Shown here: piece by piece, positions 9,440 to 17,973 of the stretch
How positions within the stretch are numbered: position 1 is the stretch's first letter
Layout: each line of letters begins with the position of its first letter
NCBI RefSeq assembly: GCF_029784135.1
Contig: NC_073745.1
Span: 81,431,910-81,495,909, forward strand
Direction of reading: 5' to 3'
Source: Toxorhynchites rutilus septentrionalis
Taxonomy: Eukaryota > Arthropoda > Insecta > Diptera > Culicidae
Length of the DNA stretch: 64,000 bases
Position numbers and translations under genes: made by a program
The notes under the pieces: generated by a model
Told to the model about the DNA's origin: nothing
Database searches by the model: none
What the model saw: the letters and a program-made list of their open reading frames with translations, nothing else

Positions 9440-9600
9440 TTCGTCTCCGAAACCACAGCTTAAGGTACGGTAATGTGCTCAATAGTGAAATATATGCTAG
9501 TGAACGAGCTGATGACCACCTGTGCATTCCCTATCGCAGCCATCATTTTGATTGTACGATATGTGTATACGCCGAAAGATGCCCGGCGTTAAACATTTCA
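9440..9600 (+). pseudogene. Possible histone H3 C-terminal remnant
   Basis: CGGTAATGTGCTC...GTGAAATATAT resembles codons for AVMAL...SEAY, the following GATGACCACCTGTGC resembles EDTNLC, and GTGTATACGCCGAAAGATGC then CCGGCG resembles VTIMPKD...ARR with a nine-base gap before a TAA. A perfect histone stem-loop follows 76 bases later. Each match is short and interrupted, so this could be chance; the position before a canonical stem-loop is the main support. No upstream H3 half was recognised. The stretch 9000-9440 shows nothing else. Confidence 0.35.
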
Positions 9601-9672
9601 TAAGTACAAAGCCTTCAGAAAAAAATCAAGAATCAAGTTTGTAAAAAAAAAACGCAAAAACACAACACCAAA

Positions 9673-9710
9673 GGTTCTTTTCAGAACCCCCAACATGTTC
9701 ATAAAGAGTA
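9673..9710 (+). promoter_or_regulatory. Perfect histone 3' stem-loop
   Basis: GGTTCT-TTTC-AGAACC at 9673-9688 is a perfect six-base stem with the canonical loop. It has CCAAA directly before it and CCCAAC after it, as in true histone mRNAs, and ATAAAGAGTA as a possible U7 site about 13 bases further on. Confidence 0.8.
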
Positions 9711-9814
9711 AACAGTAAACTAATCCGTTTTTCAGGTAGATAGGTAGGAATTCACGTAGGAGAAGATAATAAAACAATATATTTAAAATATATATTTAGC
9801 AAAAGCTGTCCCCT

Positions 9815-9864
9815 TTGTATAGTCCTACGTCACTCCGGTTATGTCACCGACATTACCCACCCGT
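9815..9864 (-). repeat. 5' terminal hairpin of E1
   Basis: On the minus strand: GGGTGGGTAATGTC, then GGTGACATAACC, then GGAGTGACGTAGGACTATAC. Equivalent ends lie at 14262-14310, 17974-18022, 53697-53745 and, partly, 61436-61460. Confidence 0.7.
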
Positions 9865-10536
9865 CTTTTTTTCAGGAGATACAAAAATGCCTTATATTCC
9901 AGAAACTAAAAAAGATAGAAAGATGACGTATTCGACAAAAGTCTATATTTAAATAAGATCTAGAACTTTGTCGAATACACTATGTTACTATCTTTACTTT
10001 TACGATTTACGAAAATTACGATTAGTGGTAATTTTTCCAAATAAAACATGAAGAAGTTGTCGTTAGAAAACTTTTTCCCTGTAAAAGTACCCATCTTCCG
10101 ATGTATAGACGACTTGTTGGAAATTGTAAGGGCTATTCATATAATTTTTTTTGAGAATTTTAAAAAATACGTTTTCGAGAAAAATGAGTTATTTTTTAAA
10201 ATATTTTTTTCCAGCGAGTTTTTATTAAATTTTGGTATTTTTTTTATAAAAATTTGAGCAATTCTACATTTCATCCTCTGACCAGAGTTTTGTAGGTATC
10301 ATAGTTTTTGAGTTAGTTTTTTTTTGTAAAAAAAACAAGAACAATTTTTTACTTTTTCCAAAAAGTAGTCTAATTCTTTTTTGAATGAAATGAAAACTGA
10401 ACCCAGAACACGCAGAAAATGAAAAAACGTCCGGTTGAATTAACGAGGTGTATTCGTGTTGTTGAGGTTTCCATTGTACTTTGAAAACTGTTCGTGTTTT
10501 GATTGTGCAACACGAATAATATGCTAAACGTTTGTA
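9865..10536. repeat. AT-rich repeat related to the 1.6 kb fold-back arm
   Basis: Positions 10060-10190 match 1610-1740 (CCCATCTTCCGATGTATAGA, GACTTGTTGGAAATTGTA). The rest is AT-rich with no recognised gene. Confidence 0.45.
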
Positions 10537-10539
10537 TTA

Positions 10540-11173
10540 AGGTAGTAGCCCGGTGTGACGGGTTCACAAAATCGATTTTTTTACATTTTTCGGAAGAAAA
10601 ACATCTTAAAAATATACTATGCATATACTGCTCTATGCACCAAGCATAGCTGATTAATGTGAGTATAGTTTTTGCATAAAAAATCTGTTGTCAAAACTTT
10701 AAACGCGTTTTCATGTTTTCGAAACTCCGGGGAAGCACTGACTCAAAACCGATTCGACTAAAAATGTTACCCGTTGTTCTAGACACACATATCTAAATAT
10801 GTAACCTTTAAAACATTTAAATTAAAAATTATTTTTATCAAGAAAAAAAAATAGATTCACGCGTCCGCCATTTTGTTTCAGTTTTTTAATGTATATTATA
10901 GGTTAGTTCATTGAAAAAAATTCTGCAGAATACTAATCTTTTTGAATTTTTTATTTCAAATGACTTCGGAAGGCTGTGTGCTTCCCCGAACCAGCTCAAA
11001 TCTTAAAATATTAAACACAAATTTATGTAAAATATACTAAAAGAGTATTTTTTCTATATTTTAAAACACTAATAAAAACATGTAAAAATTTTAAAACCAT
11101 CGCATTTTATTTTCTTGTTAAAAAAATTATGAAAAAACGTCGAAATTTCGGTCGTCACACCGGGCTACTACCT
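10540..11173. mobile_element. 634-bp TIR element, TTA target duplication
   Basis: The ends are inverted copies beginning AGGTAGTAGCCCGGTGTGAC, flanked by TTA at 10537-10539 and 11174-11176. No transposase frame is present. A three-base TTA duplication suggests PIF/Harbinger-type mobilisation, but the terminal sequence was not recognised. Confidence 0.8.
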
Positions 11174-11221
11174 TTAGAAAAAAAAATTAATATCGCTACG
11201 TTTTTTATTAACCCACATGTC

Positions 11222-11328
11222 GGGCCTGATCACGAACATTACTTCACGGTGAAAACGGAATGAAATGCATACAAATCGCATACAATTCTTTTCGTTTTCA
11301 CCGTGAAGTGACGTTCGTGATCAGGCCC
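11222..11328. mobile_element. 107-bp hairpin MITE
   Basis: Two arms of about 36 bases starting GGGCCTGATCACGAACATTA are nearly perfect inverted copies around a spacer of about 35 bases. No clear target-site duplication flanks it. Confidence 0.75.
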
Positions 11329-11339
11329 ATCTTCAACTG

Positions 11340-13140
11340 TTTTTCAACGTAACTCCTAAACATACAGTTTTACCATAATGATGTATTTGGAAGAGTTGTT
11401 GGAAATTATAAACAAATCCATAAAATTTCATGAACATGACGGTATAACACGACAAACATATTAAAAGGGCCTATTGACTATTAAAAAGACACTAAATTAG
11501 AAATATTTTTTAAAATATCTCGAGAATGGTTGCGTTTAGAAGGAGATTGATAATAAACTTTTTTGTTTTAAATCCTATCAGGATTCATAATTCGTGGCTA
11601 AAATTGATTGTTAACATACAAAATTCGAAGTTTCCAAATTGAATAAAAATTCGATATTCCACAAAGTTCGTCAAAAATAGTTGTTGGCCTACCCATTAGG
11701 CCAGCGCGCTCACCTTTCACCTGTATCGACCTTGACAGCCGACAGCATCGATGTAACAGGTTTGTCGTTCTGTCACTGCTGGTGAGTAAAAAAAAACAGA
11801 ACGTAAACATAAGACAAGATAAGCTCCCACATTTTGTACGGTTTCCATTACAAGATATTAAGAACGATCCAAACTGTTTAATACTCGATTCAATCAAGTT
11901 GTGAGCATTCGCGTGTGAGTGGTTGCATTCCACCAAAGTTTGTGGCAAGTTATCTTTCGCGATATAAAGAGGTAAATAGCGAGAAATTTCACAGCAATAC
12001 TGAATTGCTTTTAGGCGCATATTTTTTAACCTTTTTCCTTGTTTAGCTGCGAATCAATTTCTAAACGTAGACACAGTGTGAAATTCGACCTATCAGTTTA
12101 CGCAGTAAATGGTCGCAAATCTGTGTTCTAAAGGTTAAACAGGAATTACTTTTAAGCCCAAACTTAAGGAGAACCGGTGAGAAAATAACGTGGAGTAATT
12201 ATAAACATACATATCTAAACTAAATTACATGCTTCTGTTTAGGATTAAAATCTCTAAAATCACAGTGCCCTAGAACTGAACACGAGAAATATCAAAGGGG
12301 AATTAAACATGAGTAACATAGTTATCATTGAGAAACAAACAACGCATAGGAAGTAAATCGAATGAGGAAAGGCCAATTTTTATCAATGATTTGATCGAAT
12401 GAATGGATTAAGTCCATAGAGAGAAAAAAATTGCCCGGAGGACAAAGAATGAATTATCACCATGAAATTATTATTACCTTGAATGAAATATCATTATTAT
12501 TGTAAATATGAATTATATACTGTTATTATCAACAATGTTGCACCTATCATTATTGTTGTGCTTCATTAGGTTCATGTGAATTGTAGTAAATTTACTGTTA
12601 CTATTATTATTATCATTATTCGTATTATGATTATTATTGTCATCGATCTTTATCATTAATACCAACATAACTCTGTAATTCAACAAGAAAATTATATTCT
12701 CCATTTGACTAAACGGATCAAGTGTATTTAATTCATTTCCGCGGCGGAGAATTATAATTTTGGAATCCCGTTGGAATATATCCAACAATAGTTTTACCAC
12801 CTTGTACTAATTTTTGGAACTTTCTACTGACTTCTATTTTATACGAATCTTTTTTTTATAAAAATTAAAAAAATACATATTTAAGATATCGCAAATTGAA
12901 ATGTTTCTCGTAAATAAAAAAAGAGTAGTTTTTTTTCTCAGTGTATTTTTTTCACCGCTACTCTATAACTCTTTCTAACACACTATTTCGGTACGACTCA
13001 TAGTTTTTGCGATATAAATTATCAAAGTTTTTTTCTTACAAAATCGATATTTTTCAAAAGCTACAATTGAGTCAAAAAATTCCCAATTTCTATGGGAAAC
13101 TCATATTTCCTCCAACCCAAACGGAATACAAACTTTCATC
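11340..13140 (-). repeat. AT-rich repeat F, copy 1, split by an insertion
   Basis: The segments 11345-11682 and 12787-13135 are the two halves, in reverse, of the repeat seen at 24480-25130 (shared strings include TATGAGTCGTACCGAAATAG, AGAAAGAGTTATAGAG and CATGAACATGACGGTATAAC on one strand or the other). The 1.1 kb between them is a separate insertion. Confidence 0.7.
11683..12786. mobile_element. 1.1-kb insertion in repeat F
   Basis: AATAGTT is found at both edges (11676-11682 and 12787-12793), and the uninterrupted site is visible at about 24827 (ACTAATTTTGACG) and 25436 (ACTATTTTTGTCG). The ends begin GTTGG on one side and, inverted, GTTGGATAT on the other. It contains no recognised gene; 12480-12680 is ATT-rich simple sequence. 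A duplication of 7-8 bases would fit a hAT-type element, but this is not proven. Confidence 0.6.
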
Positions 13141-14260
13141 CGAATCATTGCCGATTTCATTTGGAATTGCTCTTCTGTTGTCAATTTCCAGGCGTCAGCT
13201 GTCGAATCCGAGCAAATCAAAAACAGAACGTTCGTGAGATGAATCTCAGAGAGCAAGTGCCACATTACTTTCCTAGGTATTCAAACATTCCATTCACGAA
13301 AAGGTCTGTCTTTCTAAGAAAGATGGTGAAACAAGGGTAGCGAAACACGAGCGTGTAAAATACTCTGTTCGCACTTCTTGCGGTATCTCATATAGCTCCC
13401 GATCAGCATCAGTTGATTTCGGAACTCCTAAACAAGCCTCGAATCATATCTCAACGTAATTGCATGTATATGGAATGGATTTTTTTCCCCGAAGAGCAAA
13501 TTTTCTTTTCGTCAGTTCACTCAGTACATGACGGAATACTGCGGATCATATCGATGATGTTTATCTTGACTTCCAAGGAAGCGGGAAAACACGCCGGAAG
13601 CTCTTCATGTTTTCCACGTTTCTGTTCGCCGCAGACACAAACTCGGCTCTGTGCTGACAGGAGGATTCAAATCGTTGCGATCTCGCTGAGTGTCACTTCC
13701 TGAGATTCGATGTTTTTTTTTTTTGCTCGTTCTTCGGATAAATTAACTTTTATTTTTTGTTTCCCCTGGAGACTGGCATCGTGACGAAACCGTGCTTTTT
13801 CCCTGATGCAGGGGGGGTGTTTCGTGTTCTCTTTTTCTACTCGTTATGAATAAGGAAGAAACACGGAAATCTGATAACGACGTTACCGTCAGTTGCTTTC
13901 TATCGGAATAATCCGACGAAGGCATGCTGAGCGGTAGCATCATCACGATTGCCCAGTTCTTGCCCGGATTTGCACGGATTTTGTTTCGAGTGAATTGAAA
14001 AAACGGGTTGCTTTCCGTTGAGTCATCCCCGCAAAATGCCGGTAGCATTGGGTATAAAAAGTCGAATGTTCGCCAAACCATTTTTAAACTCTGTTCACTC
14101 GATTGAGGAACATTTTAAGCCATTTAGGTGGGTGGAATCTATAAACAAAATTGACCCTTAAACATACCCCGGAATGTTCCAGATGGTGGTCACCTCTACT
14201 GTCTATACATAATTCTGTTATCGTATGATGGAATGAGGTGAAATTTCTCTATATAAAAGA
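13141..14260. other. Non-repetitive stretch, nothing recognised
   Basis: The base composition is more balanced than in its surroundings and no transposon similarity was seen. Several open frames of about 75-110 codons overlap on both strands without recognisable domains. A TATAAAAA box lies near its right end. It could be host unique sequence or cargo. Confidence 0.3.
14053..14095 (+). promoter_or_regulatory. TATA box, possible core promoter
   Basis: TATAAAAA at 14053-14060 lies in a GC-richer context (CATTGGGTATAAAAAGTCG), with a start site expected near 14083-14095 (TCTGTTCACTC). No open reading frame of note follows before the E1-family element starts at 14261. Confidence 0.3.
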
Positions 14261-14533
14261 CGGGTGGGTTATGTCGGGGACATAACCGGAGTGACGTAGG
14301 ACTATACAAAGGGGACAGCTTTTGTTAAATATATATTTTAAATATATTGTTTTATTTTCTTCTCCTACGTGAATACCTACCTATCTACCTGAAAAATGGA
14401 TTAGTTTACTGTTTAATCACTCGATATTCCCATCTTGTTCGGTTAAACCTTCCTGTTTAGCTTTTGCGTTTGCCACTCGCCACAGCTTTAACAGTTGGGA
14501 AATTTCTTCCCATCCAGCTTGTGACATGTTGTT

Positions 14534-14745
14534 CAGTAAATTACATTTAATGCGACGTGCCGGAGAAACACTCAGTGTCGTATTTGAGGCAATTGAAACC
14601 TGTAATTGAACATTTCCGATGACAGTGGTACAGTGTCGACTTTCAATGTGGGGTCATAATTTGGACCCCGAACTCTATGTTTACAAAAATGTCGCATTAC
14701 AGATCCATCCAATTAGCTCAATGTCGAGCTAAATATAAATTACTG
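14534..14745. mobile_element. pogo/Tigger-like MITE, copy in the 14-16 kb element
   Basis: Inverted equivalent of the MITE at 3532-3751, with CAGTAAATTACATTTAA at one end and TAAATTACTG at the other. Confidence 0.65.
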
Positions 14746-14942
14746 TACTTTCAATCTAGAAGCAATTTAAGAATTGGTGAAAATTGAATAATCGGGAAAG
14801 TCCCCAACCATCAATAAGCTCAGAACAACTGCCAAATTCACATACTCATCATATCCTGGCAAACAAATTATGAAAAAATCAATTTGTGTTTTATTATTAT
14901 TTTGGATATTGTTTTAGAAAGCATTGAACTGTATTTCGTAAA

Positions 14943-14979
14943 CTCTTTTTTGAAAGGTTTAATGGCCCTGATAAGCGCC
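14943..14979 (-). promoter_or_regulatory. Histone stem-loop and downstream element (H2A 3)
   Basis: On the minus strand: GGCGCT-TATC-AGGGCC (14979-14964) followed by CAAAAAAGAG (14952-14943). TATC is an accepted variant of the loop, and one stem pair is mismatched. Confidence 0.7.
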
Positions 14980-14989
14980 GTGTTTTTTG

Positions 14990-15414
14990 GAATGGTTCCA
15001 ATTTAGAAAACTTAGTACTCGTGGTTTTGAAAAAAACCATTTCGAACGCCCTCGATGCCGCCTTGTTCTGGTTTTGCCACCAAAGCAGATTGTATAAAGA
15101 ACAAACTTTTTTCTTCTGCTACCTGATGCCGTTTTGCGATTGCGTTTGCCACTCGCCACTCGCTGCAACTGCCTGTTGTGTTGTCTTGATGTCCACCGAA
15201 CCGAATGTGGTCTGTTCTGAATGCGGGTTTTCTTATCGTCGCGAGCAGCTTTTCCACTTCGGCGGCCGAAACTATATAACGCCGGCTAGGTGGACTGATT
15301 CACTGGTACTAACGCGCTCGGCCTAGCTACCCTTGCGTGGAACTCCAGACTAACACGGTTCGGGCGGGATTTTTCCTTTCCCTTCACTTTTCCTCCTTTG
15401 CCATATCCAACCAT
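14990..15414 (-). pseudogene. H2A: Histone H2A pseudogene 3
   Basis: It starts at the ATG at 15414 (within GCAGCCATGG) and reads MVGYGKGGKVKGK, then the same GLQF/RKG deletion as copy 1, a TAG, degraded AERVGA and VYLA codons, and KAARDDKKT-like sequence. The C-terminal third is replaced by the same unrecognised sequence found after copy 1, including an added segment of about 90 bp absent from copy 2. It shares the promoter (15435-15515) and 3' signals with copy 1. It is not translatable as a histone. Confidence 0.82.
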
Positions 15415-15720
15415 GGCTGCTTGTGTTGGTTTGTTGATGTGATGTCATGCGAAACGATGTGGTGTACGGTTCAGATGAGAATGATCGTTACGGTGGTGGT
15501 GGTGGTGGTTTTGTATTATAGAGACTTTAAACTTTTTAGTTCATTCGTCTCTAGCCTTGAGAAAGGCCCTTAAAACTCTACTCTAACTCCTTCATTACAC
15601 CTCCGCCCCCATTGCCTTGAGAAAGGCACTCGATCCCTAGCCATCCAGCTCGTCCAGCAACGATGTTGTCCAGTCGGTGTCCACACAAAGAATGATCGCT
15701 ACGGCAGCGGAGCGGGGATT
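15415..15720 (-). promoter_or_regulatory. Promoter region of H2A 3 with paired hairpins
   Basis: Reverse copy of 2540-2858: the TATAATA promoter near 15510, a (GGT)n stretch at 15493-15511, the hairpins AGCCTTGAGAAAGGC at 15554 and TGCCTTGAGAAAGGCA at 15613, and module P1 at 15620-15720. Confidence 0.5.
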
Positions 15721-16144
15721 TTTAAGCTGACTGGCTGGCTCGAGAATTACTCATGTGTGAGACTGCGACCAATGTTTCGTTCATATTTTTTCTTTTTCCT
15801 TTCCAATCGTGCTTCATTGTATTTCGCTGCTGCTCTGGTTGACCGTTTTGGTCGGTACGATTTGAGGAGCACAAAATGGACCAATCAAAAATGGGCACAT
15901 AGTGCATTTGGACAATGCTTGATATTTCACAATTATTCAATTATTTATCTCAAGAAAAATGAAATGTTATTCGTTATGATAGATGCGTAGATATGTTTCC
16001 TATCAATTGATGCAAAAACCTTTGCGATCTATTGAGAAATGCTCGAGTTATAAGCGTTCCAAATCTTGCATTTTTTCCTACTTGTTCAGTGCCTAGATTT
16101 TCATTTCACCCCCTATATCTTCCGGTTAGACGTAGTCCTACGTC

Positions 16145-16799
16145 AAAATTGTGACATCATATACTGCATTTCCTTTTTCGTGTATCATAACACCATGAAA
16201 TAGGGCAACTGGAGGATGCCTAGAGATGATGTTAATATTTGCGCTCTTCCTTGTTCGGACAACTTTGGCCCGTTGCACTCTGCAAAGTCCTGTCCTGTCC
16301 TTGTACTGCTGGGTGTGTTTCTGTCTGATATACAACACCGCTGCGCTGGGGCCATTGTGGTTTGCTAGTGGAGCATAAGAGAATTAAAATTTCGGCTATT
16401 CCACGGGACCGTTCGGTGAATATGCAAAAGCGCCCCTCGTTTGCGATACCGTAAATTGTCATTTATTTTGCACTACATAATCCAGCGAGATGAGAATGTC
16501 TGAGATATAATCTCACTATACGTTTCCGAGTTTGTTTATATGAGAGCACTCACGTGGGAATAGATACACGCCTTCCTGAAATGCTCCGGAAATGGAGTTC
16601 AGTTGAAAAATGTTATTAAATGTTTCTTTCCTATCACTAATGTTAGCATTTGCTAGCACACAGAAAGACAACCAAAGATGTGAGATACGTATCATGACTT
16701 TAGTGGGGACATTGGTTTTGGGGTTTGAAAATTCCATCATGGAACACGATATTTACACCAACCTGTAGAGATGGTTGGCTTACTAGTCGAAGTTTTTTT
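16145..16799. other. No recognised feature
   Basis: Moderately GC-rich. Open frames of 65-76 codons on the minus strand have no recognisable domain. No repeat copy was found elsewhere in the window. Confidence 0.3.
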
Positions 16800-17485
16800 G
16801 ACGTAGGATTACGTCTTTCGGGAACGTATTGGGGTACAAATTGAAAATCGAAAATCGAGCAGATCGTGAAAATTGTCCCATTTCCAATTTCTCAGTCATT
16901 TAATGATGAATTGATGAGATTATTGCGTCAGTCAATTTCGACACTCCATAACAATTTTTTACATTGAATCAAATAATATATGTCATGACTAACTATCGAA
17001 CAATTGAAAAATCTCAACCCCTATCCTAACGGAAATGCCCACCTCTGATTGGTCGAAATTGACAATACATGCGGCGGCTCGTGTACTTACAATTATTGGT
17101 CAGTTATTTCCTGATGGATTTACGAGATATTTGCATCAATCGATCTGAGCACTCCATAACAATTCATCACAATGGATAAAATAATATATCATATGAAAAT
17201 AGCTATCAAACAATCAAAAAATCTCCAAACGAAATACCTCGTTCTGATTGGTCGAAATTGAAGATACGGAGAAATCGGCATTGCAAATACATCAAAGTAA
17301 AGGGAACTTTTGTTCCTACCGAAGTGTGTTCCCTAACAAAGACATTAAAACCACGCTGCCTGGGGGAAATCGGCATTGCAAACACATGAACGAAGGGGGA
17401 GCTTTTGTTTTCTCCGACATATATTTCCTAACAGAGATTTAAAATTCAAGGTACTTGAGGGAAATCAGCATATAAATAACAGTTT
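16800..17485 (-). mobile_element. Fragment of an E1-related subfamily
   Basis: It begins with the palindrome GACGTAGGATTACGTC (16800-16815) after a T run and continues TTTCGGGAACGTATTGGGG. Two similar blocks with CTGATTGGTCGAAATTGA lie at about 17044 and 17247. From 17265 to 17480 it contains two inverted units of the 95-bp tandem repeat (AAATCGGCATTGCAAA, TTTCCTAACA). Confidence 0.5.
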
Positions 17486-17610
17486 AACAAACAGCGATAG
17501 TTTAACAAACGACGCGCACAAATATATAGTGCTCATTGTAACTAGCGTGGATATTGCTGATTGCATACGTGCTGGCGAATAAGTTGGGAGCGATGAACGA
17601 GTGTTTTTTT

Positions 17611-17972
17611 GACGTAGGACTACGTCTAACCGGAAGATATAGGGGGTGAAATGAAAATGTAGGCACTGAACAAGTAGGAAAAAATGCAAGATTTGGAACG
17701 CTTATAACTCGAGCATTTCTCGATAGATCGCAAAGGTTTTTGCATCAATTGATAGGAAATATATCTACGCATCTATCATAACCAATTACATTTTATTTTT
17801 CTTGAGATAAATAATTGAATAATTGTGAAATATCAAGCATTGTCCAAATGCACTATGTGCTCATTTTTGATTGGTCCATTTTGTGCTCCTCAAATCGTAC
17901 CGACCAAAACGGGCAACCAGAGCAGCAGCGAAATACAATGAAGCACGATTGGAAAGAAAAAAGAAAAACAGG
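17611..17972 (-). mobile_element. Truncated E1-family 3' end
   Basis: It carries a perfect palindrome GACGTAGGACTACGTC at 17611-17626 after seven T, then the conserved 3' module as far as GGGCAACCAGAGCAGCAGCG and CACGATTGGAAAG. It stops abruptly at about 17972, where the 5' hairpin of another element begins. Confidence 0.65.
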
Positions 17973-17973
17973 A

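Larger units (their letters stand above)
2125..9864 (-). mobile_element. E1: composite element carrying histone gene remnants
   Basis: Its 3' end is the near-palindrome GACGTAGGACTACATC at 2125-2140, preceded by a T run. Its 5' end lies at about 9815-9864, where the minus strand reads GGGTGGGTAATGTC, a hairpin, then GTGACGTAGGACTA. The 14.26-16.14 kb element is an inverted relative sharing both ends and most of the left half. Inside E1 are two H2A pseudogenes, an H2B-like and an H3-like remnant, and two or more histone-type stem-loops. A Jockey-clade LINE (3988-8309) was inserted later. That both halves belonged to one element is inferred: the shorter relative rejoins sequences matching 3885 and 9710 exactly at a shared AAACARTAAACT motif. 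Confidence 0.6.
14261..16144 (+). mobile_element. E1-family element with one H2A cargo
   Basis: The 5' end reads GGGTGGGTTATGTC then GGGGACATAACC then GGAGTGACGTAGGACTA at 14262-14307. The 3' end is GACGTAGTCCTACGTC at 16129-16144, followed by AAAA. Apart from the missing segment, it is an inverted duplicate of E1: 14404-16144 matches 3885-2125, and 14262-14414 matches 9864-9710. The junction between these two blocks lies in AGTTTACTGTTT (14403-14414), the complement of the AAACARTAAACT motif found at both breakpoints in E1. It therefore looks like an internal deletion derivative of an E1-like parent, moved to a new site. Confidence 0.7.

Noticed and set aside
16129..16160. Classical Helitron 3' end
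   Set aside because: The palindrome is not followed by CTRR; only a Helentron-like or unclassified assignment can be considered.
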